Of a stretch of 64,000 bases of DNA, positions 33,238-42,323 are shown piece by piece. A program made the translations under genes and the position numbers. Positions within the stretch are counted from its first letter, which is position 1, and each line of letters opens with the position of its first letter. The stretch comes from Methylobacterium brachiatum (lineage in GTDB: Bacteria; Pseudomonadota; Alphaproteobacteria; Rhizobiales; Beijerinckiaceae): the NCBI RefSeq assembly GCF_020523825.1, contig NZ_JAJALK010000011.1:62001-126000 (forward strand), read 5' to 3'. The notes under the pieces were generated by a model. The model worked only from the letters and a program-made list of their open reading frames with translations, searched no databases and had not been told where the DNA came from.

Positions 33238-36084
33238 ATGAACGCGCTCAAGGCCCTGCACGACGAACAGGATCAGGCGGTTTGGCTGGACTTCGTGGCC
33301 CGGGGCTTCATCCAGAAGGGTGAGCTGAAGCGCCTCGTCGAGGAGGATGGCCTGCGCGGGGTGACGTCCAACCCGTCGATCTTCGAGAAGGCGATCGGCC
33401 ACTCGGACGAGTACGATGCCAGCCTGAAGGCCGTGCAGGAGACCGGCGACAGCCGCGTCATCGACCTCTACGAGGGCCTGGCCATCGCCGACATCCAGGC
33501 CGCCGCCGACGTGCTCCGCCCGGTCTACGAGGCGAGCGACGGAGCGGACGGCTATGTCAGCCTCGAAGTGTCGCCCTACCTGGCGCTCGACACCGAGGCG
33601 ACCCTCGTCGAGGCGCGACGGCTGCACAAGGCGGTGGCCCGCGACAACCTGATGGTGAAGGTGCCGGCCACCCCCGAGGGCATCCCGGCGATCCGCCAGC
33701 TGACCAGCGAGGGCATCTCGATCAACGTGACGCTCCTGTTCTCGCAGGAGGCCTACGAGGCGGTCGCCCGCGCCTTCATCGACGGGCTCGACGAACGGGC
33801 GAAGGCCGGCCACGACGTAGCGAAGGTGGCGAGCGTCGCGAGCTTCTTCATCAGCCGGATCGACGTGCTGGTCGACAAGCTGCTCGACGAGAAGATCGCC
33901 GAGGCCAACGACCCCGACGAGAAGGCGGCGCTCGGCCAGCTCAAGGGCAAGGTGGCGATCGCCAACGCCAAGCTCGCCTACCAGCGCTACCGGAAGATCT
34001 TTTCCGAGGCGAAGTGGACGTCGCTATCGGAGAAGGGCGCCAAGGCTCAGCGGCTGCTCTGGGCCTCCACGGGGGTGAAGAACAAGGCCTATTCCGACGT
34101 GCTCTATGTCGAGGAGCTGATCGGGCCGAACACCGTCAACACCATGCCGCCCGCCACCATGGACGCGTTCCGCGACCACGGCACTGTGCGGGCGACGATC
34201 GAGGAGGACGTGCCCGGCGCCGAGGCCGTCATGGCCCGGCTCGCCCGCGCCGGCATCGATATCGAGGCGGTGGCCGAGCAGCTGGTGAAGGAGGGCGTGC
34301 AGCTCTTCATCGACGCCGCCGATAACCTGCTCGGTGCGGTCGCCGGCAAGCGCGCCGCGCTCCTCGGCCAGCGCCTCGACGGCCAGAGCCTCGTCATGGA
34401 CGACACCCTCGCGGCCGAGGCGAAGAAGACCGTCGAAGCCTGGCGGGCGAGCGGCGCGATCCGCCGGCTTTGGGCCGGCGATGCCACGGTCTGGTCCGGC
34501 CACGACGAGGCGAACTGGCTCGGCTGGCTGCACATCGTCGAGGACGAGCTCAAGAAGGCCGCGGACTACGCCGCCTTCTCCGACTGGGTGAAGCAGGAAG
34601 GCTTCACCGATGCGGTCGTGCTGGGCATGGGCGGCTCCAGCCTCGGTCCCGAGGTGCTGAGCCTGACCTACGGCCAGCGCGAGGGCTTCCCGAAGCTTCA
34701 GATCCTGGACTCGACCCATCCGGATCAGGTGCGCGCCCTGGAGGCGAGCATCGATCTCGGCCGGACCCTGTTCATCGTCTCGTCCAAGTCCGGCTCGACG
34801 CTGGAGCCCAACGTCTTTCGCGACTACTTTTTGGGACGCGTGAAGGAGACGCTGGGTGACCGGGCGGGCGACCATTTCGTCGCCGTGACGGACCCCGGCT
34901 CCGACATGGAGCGCGCCGCGCAATCCGATAAATTCAAAACGATCTTTTACGGCGTGAAGCAGATCGGCGGCCGCTACTCGGTGCTGTCGGCCTTCGGCCT
35001 CGTACCGGCGGCCGCCCTCGGCCTCGACGTGAAGGCGCTTCTGGAGACGGCCCGGATCATGGTCCGCTCCTGCGGGCCGGTGGTGCCGCCGGCCCAGAAC
35101 CCGGGCGTGCTGCTCGGCACCGCGATGGGCGCGGCCGGTCTCGCCGGACGCGACAAGGTCACGGTCATCGCCTCGCCGGGCATCGACAGCTTCGGCGCCT
35201 GGGCGGAGCAGCTCATCGCCGAATCGACCGGCAAGCAGGGCAAGGGCCTCGTGCCCGTGGACGGTGAGCCGGCGAGCGTCCCGGCGGTCTACGGCCGCGA
35301 CCGGTTCTTCATCTACCTGCGCCTCGACGGCCAGGCGCAGGAGGCCCAGGACGAGGCCCTGCGCGCCCTGGAGCGCGACGGCCATCCGATCGCCCGCATC
35401 ACCCTCGACTCGATCGAGCAGCTGCCGCAGGAATTCTACCGCCTGGAAATGGCCACCGCGGTGGCCGGCGCGGTGCTCGGCATCAACCCGTTCGACCAGC
35501 CCGATGTCGAGGCCAGCAAGATCGAGACGAAGAAGCTGTTCTCGGAGGCCGAGCGCAACGGCGCCCTCCCCGCCGAGACGCCGCTGTTCGAGGACGACGC
35601 CATCGCCCTGTTCGCCGACCCGAAGAACGCCGAGGCCCTGCCCCAGGCTTCCGACGGCCTGGAAGCGGCGTTGAAGGCTCAGGTCGCCCGCCTGAAGGAT
35701 GGCGACTATCTCGGGCTCCTCGCCTACGTCCCCCGCGACCCGAAGACGGCCGGCATCCTCCAGGAGGCCCGGCTTGCGGTGCGCGATGCCCGCAAGGTCG
35801 CGACCTGCCTGGAATTCGGGCCGCGGTTCCTCCACTCGACCGGGCAGGCCTACAAGGGCGGCCCGAACACCGGCGTGTTCCTTCAGATCACCTCGGCCCC
35901 ATCCGAGGACCTGCCGATCCCCGGCCGGGCTCTGGGCTTCAGCACCGTGGTGGCCGCGCAGGCGCGCGGCGACTTCGCGGTGCTGGCCGAGCGCGGCCGC
36001 CGGGCGCTGCGGGTCCATATCAAGGGTGATCTCGATACCGGGCTGAAGCGCATTGCGGCGGCGCTCAAGGCCGCGGTGGCCTAG
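33238..36084 (+). CDS. tal-pgi: Bifunctional transaldolase/glucose-6-phosphate isomerase
   Basis: A 948-residue fusion. Residues 1 to about 365 are transaldolase: GVTSNPSIFEKAI, the Schiff-base lysine K141 in DNLMVKVPATPEGI, and TLLFSQEAYEAVARAFIDGL. Residues from about 385 onward are glucose-6-phosphate isomerase: VVLGMGGSSLGPEV, FIVSSKSGSTLEP and a late LEFGPRFLHSTGQAYKGGPN. One polypeptide thus interconverts fructose 6-phosphate from transaldolase with glucose 6-phosphate, closing an oxidative pentose phosphate cycle. Such fusions occur in several bacteria. It lies 56 bases upstream of gnd. Confidence 0.95.
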   Translation: MNALKALHDEQDQAVWLDFVARGFIQKGELKRLVEEDGLRGVTSNPSIFEKAIGHSDEYDASLKAVQETGDSRVIDLYEGLAIADIQAAADVLRPVYEASDGADGYVSLEVSPYLALDTEATLVEARRLHKAVARDNLMVKVPATPEGIPAIRQLTSEGISINVTLLFSQEAYEAVARAFIDGLDERAKAGHDVAKVASVASFFISRIDVLVDKLLDEKIAEANDPDEKAALGQLKGKVAIANAKLAYQRYRKIFSEAKWTSLSEKGAKAQRLLWASTGVKNKAYSDVLYVEELIGPNTVNTMPPATMDAFRDHGTVRATIEEDVPGAEAVMARLARAGIDIEAVAEQLVKEGVQLFIDAADNLLGAVAGKRAALLGQRLDGQSLVMDDTLAAEAKKTVEAWRASGAIRRLWAGDATVWSGHDEANWLGWLHIVEDELKKAADYAAFSDWVKQEGFTDAVVLGMGGSSLGPEVLSLTYGQREGFPKLQILDSTHPDQVRALEASIDLGRTLFIVSSKSGSTLEPNVFRDYFLGRVKETLGDRAGDHFVAVTDPGSDMERAAQSDKFKTIFYGVKQIGGRYSVLSAFGLVPAAALGLDVKALLETARIMVRSCGPVVPPAQNPGVLLGTAMGAAGLAGRDKVTVIASPGIDSFGAWAEQLIAESTGKQGKGLVPVDGEPASVPAVYGRDRFFIYLRLDGQAQEAQDEALRALERDGHPIARITLDSIEQLPQEFYRLEMATAVAGAVLGINPFDQPDVEASKIETKKLFSEAERNGALPAETPLFEDDAIALFADPKNAEALPQASDGLEAALKAQVARLKDGDYLGLLAYVPRDPKTAGILQEARLAVRDARKVATCLEFGPRFLHSTGQAYKGGPNTGVFLQITSAPSEDLPIPGRALGFSTVVAAQARGDFAVLAERGRRALRVHIKGDLDTGLKRIAAALKAAVA

Positions 36085-36140
36085 GCGACGGCACCCGCCC
36101 CGCGCCGCGACGGCGTGGGGCAATCCTGAGGAGATCAAAG

Positions 36141-37121
36141 ATGCAACTCGGCATGATCGGCCTCGGCCGGATGGGCGGCAATATCGTCCGGCGCCTCCTG
36201 CGCGACGGGCACACGGCCGTGGTGTTCGACCAGAACCCGGCGGCGGTGGCCGGACTGGTCGAGGCCGGGGCAATCGGCGCGTCGAGCCTGGAGGATCTGG
36301 TCTCCAAGCTCGAAGCCCCCCGCACCGCCTGGGTGATGCTGCCGGCGGGCGCGATCACTGAGGAGGCGGTCACCACTTTGGGCGGCCTGATGCAGGCGGG
36401 CGATTGCATCATCGACGGCGGCAATTCCTTCTACGGCGACGACGTGCGCCGGGGCATCGAACTCAAGGCCAAGGGTCTGCACTACGTCGATGTCGGCACC
36501 TCGGGCGGCGTCTGGGGGCTGGAGCGCGGCTATTGCATGATGATCGGCGGCGACACCGAGACCGTCGACCGCCTCGATCCGATCTTCAAGACCCTGGCGC
36601 CGGGCATCGGCGACATCCCGAAGACGCCCGGCCGCGAGGGCCGCGACCCGCGCGCCGAGCAGGGCTACATCCATGCCGGGCCGACCGGGGCCGGCCACTT
36701 CGTCAAGATGGTCCATAACGGCATCGAGTACGGCCTGATGCAGGCCTATGCCGAGGGCTTCGACATCCTGAAGCACGCCAATTCGGAGGCGCTCCCGGCC
36801 GAGCGGCGGTTCGACCTGAACATGGGCGACATCGCGGAGGTCTGGCGGCGCGGCAGCGTCGTCTCCTCCTGGCTCCTCGACCTGACCGCCCAGGCCCTGG
36901 CCGGCGACGAGAGCCTCCACGATTTCTCCGGCTACGTGGAGGATTCCGGCGAGGGCCGCTGGACGATCAACGCCGCCATCGAGGAGAGCGTCCCGGCGAC
37001 GGTGCTGTCCGCCGCCCTGTACCGGCGCTTCCGCTCCCGCGAGCAGGAGAGCTACGCCGACAAGCTGCTCTCGGCCATGCGCAAGGGGTTCGGCGGCCAC
37101 CAGGAACCGAAGAAGTCATGA
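36141..37121 (+). CDS. gnd: 6-Phosphogluconate dehydrogenase (decarboxylating), short form
   Basis: Oxidises 6-phosphogluconate to ribulose 5-phosphate and CO2. The 326-residue protein is the short GndA-like type: N-terminal fold MQLGMIGLGRMGGNIVRRLL, DVGTSGGVWGLERGYCMMIGG, and catalytic GPTGAGHFVKMVHNGIEYG. An acidic residue at the end of the second strand (D30 in VVFDQNP) suggests NAD preference over NADP; this is inference. RBS GAGGAG lies before the ATG. pgl follows 25 bases downstream. Confidence 0.93.
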   Translation: MQLGMIGLGRMGGNIVRRLLRDGHTAVVFDQNPAAVAGLVEAGAIGASSLEDLVSKLEAPRTAWVMLPAGAITEEAVTTLGGLMQAGDCIIDGGNSFYGDDVRRGIELKAKGLHYVDVGTSGGVWGLERGYCMMIGGDTETVDRLDPIFKTLAPGIGDIPKTPGREGRDPRAEQGYIHAGPTGAGHFVKMVHNGIEYGLMQAYAEGFDILKHANSEALPAERRFDLNMGDIAEVWRRGSVVSSWLLDLTAQALAGDESLHDFSGYVEDSGEGRWTINAAIEESVPATVLSAALYRRFRSREQESYADKLLSAMRKGFGGHQEPKKS

Positions 37122-37146
37122 GGCCGGGACACGCCGAGATTCGCCG

Positions 37147-37872
37147 ATGAGCCTTCCCACCGGAACCCATGTCCTGCCCGATCCGCAGGCGGTCGCCCGC
37201 GAGGCGGCCGAGCGGCTGATCGTGGCCTGCAGCGAGACCGGATCCGAGCGGATCGCGATCTGCCTGGCCGGCGGCTCGACCCCGAAAGTGCTCTACGGCC
37301 TGCTCGCCGGGCCGGACTACGCCGCCCGGGTGCCGTGGGAGCGGATCCACTGGTTCTTCGGCGACGACCGGGTGGTCCCCTGGGATGATGAGCGCAGCAA
37401 TGTCCGGATGGTCCGCGAGGCGTTCGGCCACGGATCCCGGATCCCCGCGACCCACCTGCATTTCATCCCCTCCGACGCGGGCGCCGAAGCCGGGGCGCGG
37501 GCCTACGAGCGGATCCTGCTCGACTTCTACGGAGCCGACAGGCTCGATCCCGCCCGTCCGCTGTTCGATCTCGTCCTGCTCGGCATCGGCGAGGACGGGC
37601 ACACCGCGTCGCTGTTCCCCGGCAAGCCGGCGCTCGGCGAGACGGACCGGCTGGTCACTCCGGTGCCCGAGGCCGGCCTGGAGCCGTTCGTGCCGCGCAT
37701 CACCCTGACCTTCCCGGCCCTGGCCTCCTCCCGGCACGTGCTGTTCCTGGTGACCGGTGCCGGCAAGCGCCGCGCCTTGGCCCGGCTTGCCGCGGGCGAG
37801 GCATTGCCCGCCGGCCGGGTGACCAGCCAGGGCGACGTGGCCTGGCTGCTCGACGAGGCCGCCGCCGGCTGA
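37147..37872 (+). CDS. pgl: 6-Phosphogluconolactonase
   Basis: Hydrolyses 6-phosphogluconolactone to 6-phosphogluconate. The 241-residue protein shows the NagB/DevB fold: AICLAGGSTPKVLYGLLA, IHWFFGDDRVVPWDDERSN and LLGIGEDGHTASLFPG. It is the last gene of the tkt/tal-pgi/gnd/pgl run. Glucose-6-phosphate dehydrogenase (zwf), the expected partner, is not in the window. Confidence 0.94.
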   Translation: MSLPTGTHVLPDPQAVAREAAERLIVACSETGSERIAICLAGGSTPKVLYGLLAGPDYAARVPWERIHWFFGDDRVVPWDDERSNVRMVREAFGHGSRIPATHLHFIPSDAGAEAGARAYERILLDFYGADRLDPARPLFDLVLLGIGEDGHTASLFPGKPALGETDRLVTPVPEAGLEPFVPRITLTFPALASSRHVLFLVTGAGKRRALARLAAGEALPAGRVTSQGDVAWLLDEAAAG

Positions 37873-38201
37873 GCCCCCGACCGCACATTCCGGTCTGATC
37901 CGGCGGCGCTGCCCCGGGGCGCGCCGACGGATCGATCGCGCTGCGCGCGCAACGACGGGCCGCGAACGGATCGACCGGTCACCCCGTCGACTCGTCCGCG
38001 CCATCGTTGCGTCGGTTAGCCCCCTCGCGCCAGCAGACAGCGGGTTTGTCGACCGTCGGGAAACAGCTTTCGGCTCTTCCGCGATCTGACGAAATGTCAT
38101 TGCTCGCCCGAGCGATCCGAGCCTGAACTTCGCAATCCGTCTCCGGCCCCGCCGCGCTAGGCTTCGCCCAGCCTGACGGAGGGCATTTGAGGAGGCCGCG
38201 C
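37873..38201. other. Intergenic region after pgl
   Basis: A 329-base gap between pgl and the cysteine dioxygenase-like gene. It holds GC-rich short inverted repeats (GCGCGC-rich near 37935-37950) and, just before the next gene, AGGCT-N6-AGCCT (38159-38174). No clear promoter hexamers, terminator or gene. Confidence 0.4.
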
Positions 38202-38723
38202 ATGACCCCGCTGACCCAGCCGGCTGACGTCGAAGCCATGATGGCGGATCTCGCTCTCTCGGCTGAAAGCTCGGCGGACGCCTATCTGGCCTCGGCCCGG
38301 GCGACCCTGCTGAAAATCCTGGCGCGGCCCGATCTGCTGGACCGGACGCGACTGGTCGCGCCGCCGGGAGGGCTCGGCCGCAACCTGTTGTTCGGCACGC
38401 GGGCGATCAGCGTCTGGGCCATGGTGTGGAGCCCGGGAGCGGTCACGCCGGTCCACGATCACCATTGCTCCTGCTGCTTCGGCCTGCTCAGCGGCAGCCT
38501 GCGGGAAACGTGGTATCGCCCGATCAGCGACACCCACGCGGTCGCGACCCTGGATGCGGTCCGGGTCCCCGGCTACGTGGCCTGCATGATGCCCACCGGC
38601 CCGAACCTGCACCGGATCGCCAACGCGGGTCCAGACACGGCGATCTCGATCCACGTCTACGGCTACGATCACCGGGAGCAGGCCTCGTCGATCCACCGGA
38701 CCTACGAGGTCGCGCCGGGGTGA
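38202..38723 (+). CDS. Cysteine dioxygenase-type cupin protein
   Basis: A 173-residue thiol dioxygenase-fold protein. Metal ligands are H85 and H87 (in PVHDHHCSCCFG) and H137 (in GPNLHRIANAG), the non-haem iron triad of cysteine dioxygenase-like enzymes. Substrate may be cysteine or a related thiol such as 3-mercaptopropionate. A strong ribosome binding site (GAGGAGG at 38189-38195) six bases before the ATG fixes the start at 38202 over an in-frame TTG at 38187. Stands alone before the convergent Lrp-type regulator gene. Confidence 0.85.
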   Translation: MTPLTQPADVEAMMADLALSAESSADAYLASARATLLKILARPDLLDRTRLVAPPGGLGRNLLFGTRAISVWAMVWSPGAVTPVHDHHCSCCFGLLSGSLRETWYRPISDTHAVATLDAVRVPGYVACMMPTGPNLHRIANAGPDTAISIHVYGYDHREQASSIHRTYEVAPG

Positions 38724-38823
38724 TGTGAGACCCGCGCCGTCATGGCCGGCGCAGCGCGCGGTTTCAGAGCGCCGGGGTGCCGCGTCGCGCTCGCGATGGC
38801 GCCGACGCTCCAAGTCGAAACCG

Positions 38824-39285
38824 TCAATCCATGTAGATCGTCGGCACGGCGGTCGTGTACTTCATCTCCTCCATGGCGATGGACGAGGACAGGTTCGAGA
38901 ATTCGAGCTTGGCGATGAGCCGCTGGTAGACGGCGTCGTAGGCCTCGATATCGGGCACGACGATGCGCAGCAGGTAGTCGATCTCGCCGGTCAGGCGCCA
39001 GGCCTCGACGATTTCCGGGAAGCCCGCGACGACCCGGCGGAACGCGTCGGACCAGTCGGCCGCGTGGCGCGGCGCCTTCACCGCCACGAACACCGTCGTC
39101 GGGACGTTGACCTTCCGGCGATCCACCAGGGCGACCCGGCCCCGGATCACCCCCGACGCCTCCAGCTTCTTGACCCGGCGCCAGCACGGGGCGGCGCTCA
39201 CCCCGACCCGCTCGGCCAGCTCGGCGACCGGCAGCGTCGCGTCCTGCTGAAGGACGTCGAGAATCTTTCGGTCCACCGCGTCCAT
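38824..39285 (-). CDS. Lrp/AsnC family transcriptional regulator
   Basis: A 153-residue regulator with an N-terminal winged helix (DRKILDVLQQDATLPVAELAERVGVSAAPCWRRVKKLEASGVIRG) and a C-terminal RAM/AsnC ligand domain (VFVAVKAPRHAADWSDAFRRVV...LTGEIDYLLRIVVPDIEAYDAVYQ). These proteins sense amino acids and often control an adjacent gene. The closest neighbours are the convergent cysteine dioxygenase-like gene and the dCTP deaminase gene upstream. The target is not evident. Confidence 0.93.
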   Translation of the reverse strand: MDAVDRKILDVLQQDATLPVAELAERVGVSAAPCWRRVKKLEASGVIRGRVALVDRRKVNVPTTVFVAVKAPRHAADWSDAFRRVVAGFPEIVEAWRLTGEIDYLLRIVVPDIEAYDAVYQRLIAKLEFSNLSSSIAMEEMKYTTAVPTIYMD

Positions 39286-39323
39286 GCGAAAGCTGCTCCC
39301 GCGCGGGGTCCAGGCTGCCGGGG

Positions 39324-40463
39324 CTACAGGAAGAAGTGCTTCGAGAGCTTCAGCCCCTGGGCCTGGTAGTTCGAGCCGGCCCCGGCGCCGTAGAGCGTGC
39401 CGGGGATGGCCAGCATCCGCTCGTAGACGAGCCGGCCGACGATCTGGCCGTCTTCCAGCAGGAACGGCACGTCGCGTGATCGGACCTCGAGCACCGCGCG
39501 GGCGCCCGCGCCGCCGGCCCCGGCATGGCCGAAGCCGGGATCGAAGAAGCCGGCGTAATGGACCCGGAACTCGCCGACCAGGGGATCGAACGGCACCATC
39601 TCGGCGGCGTGGTCCGGGGGGACCTGCACCGATTCCTTCGAGGCCAGGATGTAGAACTGGCCGGGATCGAGGATCAGGGCGCCCGAGCCGTCGGCCGGCA
39701 GCGGCTCCCAGAAATCCACGGCCCGGTGGCGACCCGGGGCGTCGACATCGACCAGCCCGGTATGGCGCTTGGCCCGGTAGCCGATCAGCCCGTCGAACCC
39801 GGACAGGTCCACCGAGACCGCGACGCCGCCCTGGAAGGACGGGGCGTCGGAATCGACCAGCGGCGAGCGCAGATGCAGCTGGCCGAGTTCCGCCTCGTTG
39901 AGGCGCGGCGAACCCTGGCGGAACCGAATCTGCGACAGGCGTGAGCCGGTCCGGACCAGGACCGGGAAGGTGCGCGGCGAGATCTCGGCGTAGAGGGGCC
40001 CGGTATAGCCCGGCTCGACCTGGTCGAACGCCTCGCCGCGGTCGGTGATCACCCGGGTGAACACGTCGATGCGTCCGGTGGAGCTCTTCGGGTTCGCGGC
40101 CGCGGCCAGGTCGCCCGGCAGCGCCAGGCTTTCCTGCAACTCGGCAATGTAGACGCAGCCCGTCTCCAGCACCGCGCCCGGCCGCAGGTCGATCCGGTGC
40201 AGCGACAGGCGCTCGACGCAGGCCTGGACCGTGCGGGCGGCGCCGGGAAGGAAGCTGGTCCGGACCCGGTAGGCCGTGGCGCCGAGGCGCAGGTCGAGAC
40301 TGGCCGGCTGGATCTGGTCGCCCGCGAAGGGCTCGGCCGCGCGGATGCCGCCCGCCTGGGCCAGGGCCGCGATCGCCTCGGCCGGCAGGATGCCGGAGCG
40401 GGTCTCTACGGCCGAATCGGCGGCCTGCGAATCGGCGGCATCCATGCCTGCGCCCGCGTTCAT
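39324..40463 (-). CDS. dcd: 2'-Deoxycytidine 5'-triphosphate deaminase (long, two-domain)
   Basis: Deaminates dCTP to dUTP for dTTP synthesis. At 379 residues it is about twice the usual Dcd length, with a tandem N- and C-domain architecture found in alphaproteobacteria. The N-domain carries GDQIQPASLDLRLG and ANPKSSTGRIDVF. The C-domain carries GFFDPGFGHAGAGGAGARAVLEVR. It has an alternative in-frame ATG at codon 7. The product dUTP would be used by the dut enzyme encoded at 6847-7317. Divergent from apaG. Confidence 0.88.
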   Translation of the reverse strand: MNAGAGMDAADSQAADSAVETRSGILPAEAIAALAQAGGIRAAEPFAGDQIQPASLDLRLGATAYRVRTSFLPGAARTVQACVERLSLHRIDLRPGAVLETGCVYIAELQESLALPGDLAAAANPKSSTGRIDVFTRVITDRGEAFDQVEPGYTGPLYAEISPRTFPVLVRTGSRLSQIRFRQGSPRLNEAELGQLHLRSPLVDSDAPSFQGGVAVSVDLSGFDGLIGYRAKRHTGLVDVDAPGRHRAVDFWEPLPADGSGALILDPGQFYILASKESVQVPPDHAAEMVPFDPLVGEFRVHYAGFFDPGFGHAGAGGAGARAVLEVRSRDVPFLLEDGQIVGRLVYERMLAIPGTLYGAGAGSNYQAQGLKLSKHFFL

Positions 40464-40725
40464 CGCGCCTCGACTCCTTCGCGCGCCTCCGGGTGGATCC
40501 GCGTCCGGAAACGTTCTCCGCCGGGACTGGCTAATGCCGGCTTAACCGGGTGCGCGACACGCCCGGTACCGCGCTCCGTCCCCGTCCAACCGGCCTGCGG
40601 CATCATCCGCGCGAGGTAGTCCGCCGCAATTGACGGCGATTTCACCGCCCACTACCACCGCCAGTGAAGCGTGTTCAATCCGTGTTCATCGGATCGCACC
40701 GTTCGAAGAAGGGCCTTATAGGGCG

Positions 40726-41118
40726 ATGTACAAGGCCGAGACGCGAGGAATTCGAGTGACCGTTCAGCCTCGCTTCGTCGAGGAGGAATCCTCGCCGAAT
40801 GAGAGCCGGTATTTCTTTGCCTACACGGTCGAGATCGTGAACACCGGCAGCGAGCAGGTCCAGCTGCGCTCCCGCCATTGGCGCATCATCGACGGGCACG
40901 GGGCCTGCCAGGAAGTGCGCGGGACCGGCGTGGTCGGCAAGCAGCCCGTGCTGGAGCCGGGCGAGTCCTTCTGCTACACCAGCGGCTGCCCGCTCAACAC
41001 GCCCGATGGCCTGATGGCCGGCAGCTACACCATGGCGACGGTGGCCGGCGAAAGCTTCGAGGCCGAGATTCCCGCCTTCTCCCTCGACAGTCCGCACGTC
41101 CGCCGCAGCCTGCACTGA
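40726..41118 (+). CDS. apaG: ApaG protein
   Basis: A 130-residue FN3-like protein associated with Co2+ and diadenosine tetraphosphate phenotypes in enterobacteria. The signature segment GVVGKQPVLEPGESFCYTSG is followed by CPLNTPDGLMAGSYTM. The ATG at 40726 gives the normal family length; an earlier in-frame start at 40630 would add 32 residues with no family match. It is 35 bases upstream of argE in the same direction. Confidence 0.93.
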   Translation: MYKAETRGIRVTVQPRFVEEESSPNESRYFFAYTVEIVNTGSEQVQLRSRHWRIIDGHGACQEVRGTGVVGKQPVLEPGESFCYTSGCPLNTPDGLMAGSYTMATVAGESFEAEIPAFSLDSPHVRRSLH

Positions 41119-41153
41119 GGTCCCGAGCCCGGGGCTTCGCTCCGGAGGGATTT

Positions 41154-42323
41154 ATGTCTGGGATCGGCGAGCGGCTCAGCCCGCTCGACATGCTCGCCCG
41201 CCTCGTGTCGTTCGATACCGAGAGCGACAAGTCGAACCTCGCCCTGATCGATTCCGTCTGCGCCTATCTCGACGGCTGGGGTGTCCCGTATCTCCGCCTG
41301 CCGAACGCCGCCGGCGACAAGGCGGCCCTGTTCGCCACGATCGGCCCGATGGTCGACGGCGGCGTCGTCCTCTCCGGCCATACCGACGTGGTCCCGGTGG
41401 CGGGCCAGGCCTGGACCAGCGACCCCTTCACCCTGCGCGTCGCCGACGGCCGGGCCTATGGGCGCGGCGCCGTCGACATGAAGGCGTTCGATGCCCTGGC
41501 TCTGGCTCTGGTGCCCGACATGCTGGCCGCCGATCTCAGGCGGCCGATCCACATCCTGCTCTCCTACGACGAGGAGACCACCTGCCTCGGCTCGATGGAT
41601 GCGATCACGCGGTTCGGCGCCGACCTGCCGCGGCCTAATGCGGTGATCGTCGGCGAGCCGACCGGGATGGAGGTTGCCGACGCGCACAAGAGCATCGTCA
41701 CCTGCCTGACCATCGTGCACGGCCACGAGGCCCATTCGGCCCGGCCGGCGCTCGGGGCGAACGCGGTGGCGGCGGCCTGCGAGCTGGTCGCCGGCCTCAG
41801 CCGGATCGCCGACCGGATGGTCGAGCGCGGCGACGCTTCGGGGCGGTTCGATCCGGCCGCCACCACAATCCATGTCGGCACGATCCAGGGCGGCACGGCG
41901 CGCAACATCCTCGCCAAGGAGTGTCGCTTCCACTGGGAGTATCGCGGCCTGCCCGACCTCGACCCGGGCGAGATCCCGCGCCTGTTCGCCGAGGAGGTCG
42001 AACGGGTGACGCGGGAGCGCCTGAACCGGTACGGTGATTACGGGCGAATCGAGACGATCGAGGAGGTCGACATTCCCGGGCTCGCACCCGAACCCGGCTC
42101 CGAGGCCGAGCGGCTGTGCCTGCGGCTCGCGGGGCGCAACCGCACCATCGCTGTGCCCTACGCCACCGAGGCCGGGCGGTTCCAGCGGGCCGGGATCCCG
42201 ACGGTCGTGTGCGGACCCGGCGACATCGCCCAGGCCCACCAACCCGACGAATTCATCACCCTCGACGCGCTCGGCAAGGGCGAGCGGTTCCTGAGGGCCC
42301 TGATCGAGGCTTCCGCGTCATGA
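41154..42323 (+). CDS. argE: Acetylornithine deacetylase
   Basis: M20 metallopeptidase releasing acetate from N2-acetylornithine to give ornithine. The 389-residue protein has the zinc and catalytic motifs VLSGHTDVVPV, YGRGAVDMKAFDAL and LSYDEETTCLGS, and late FGPGDIAQAH-like VVCGPGDIAQAHQPDEF. RBS GGAGGG precedes the ATG by seven bases. Succinyl-diaminopimelate desuccinylase is a related alternative, but the arginine genes downstream favour ArgE. It overlaps speG by four bases (ATGA). Confidence 0.9.
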   Translation: MSGIGERLSPLDMLARLVSFDTESDKSNLALIDSVCAYLDGWGVPYLRLPNAAGDKAALFATIGPMVDGGVVLSGHTDVVPVAGQAWTSDPFTLRVADGRAYGRGAVDMKAFDALALALVPDMLAADLRRPIHILLSYDEETTCLGSMDAITRFGADLPRPNAVIVGEPTGMEVADAHKSIVTCLTIVHGHEAHSARPALGANAVAAACELVAGLSRIADRMVERGDASGRFDPAATTIHVGTIQGGTARNILAKECRFHWEYRGLPDLDPGEIPRLFAEEVERVTRERLNRYGDYGRIETIEEVDIPGLAPEPGSEAERLCLRLAGRNRTIAVPYATEAGRFQRAGIPTVVCGPGDIAQAHQPDEFITLDALGKGERFLRALIEASAS

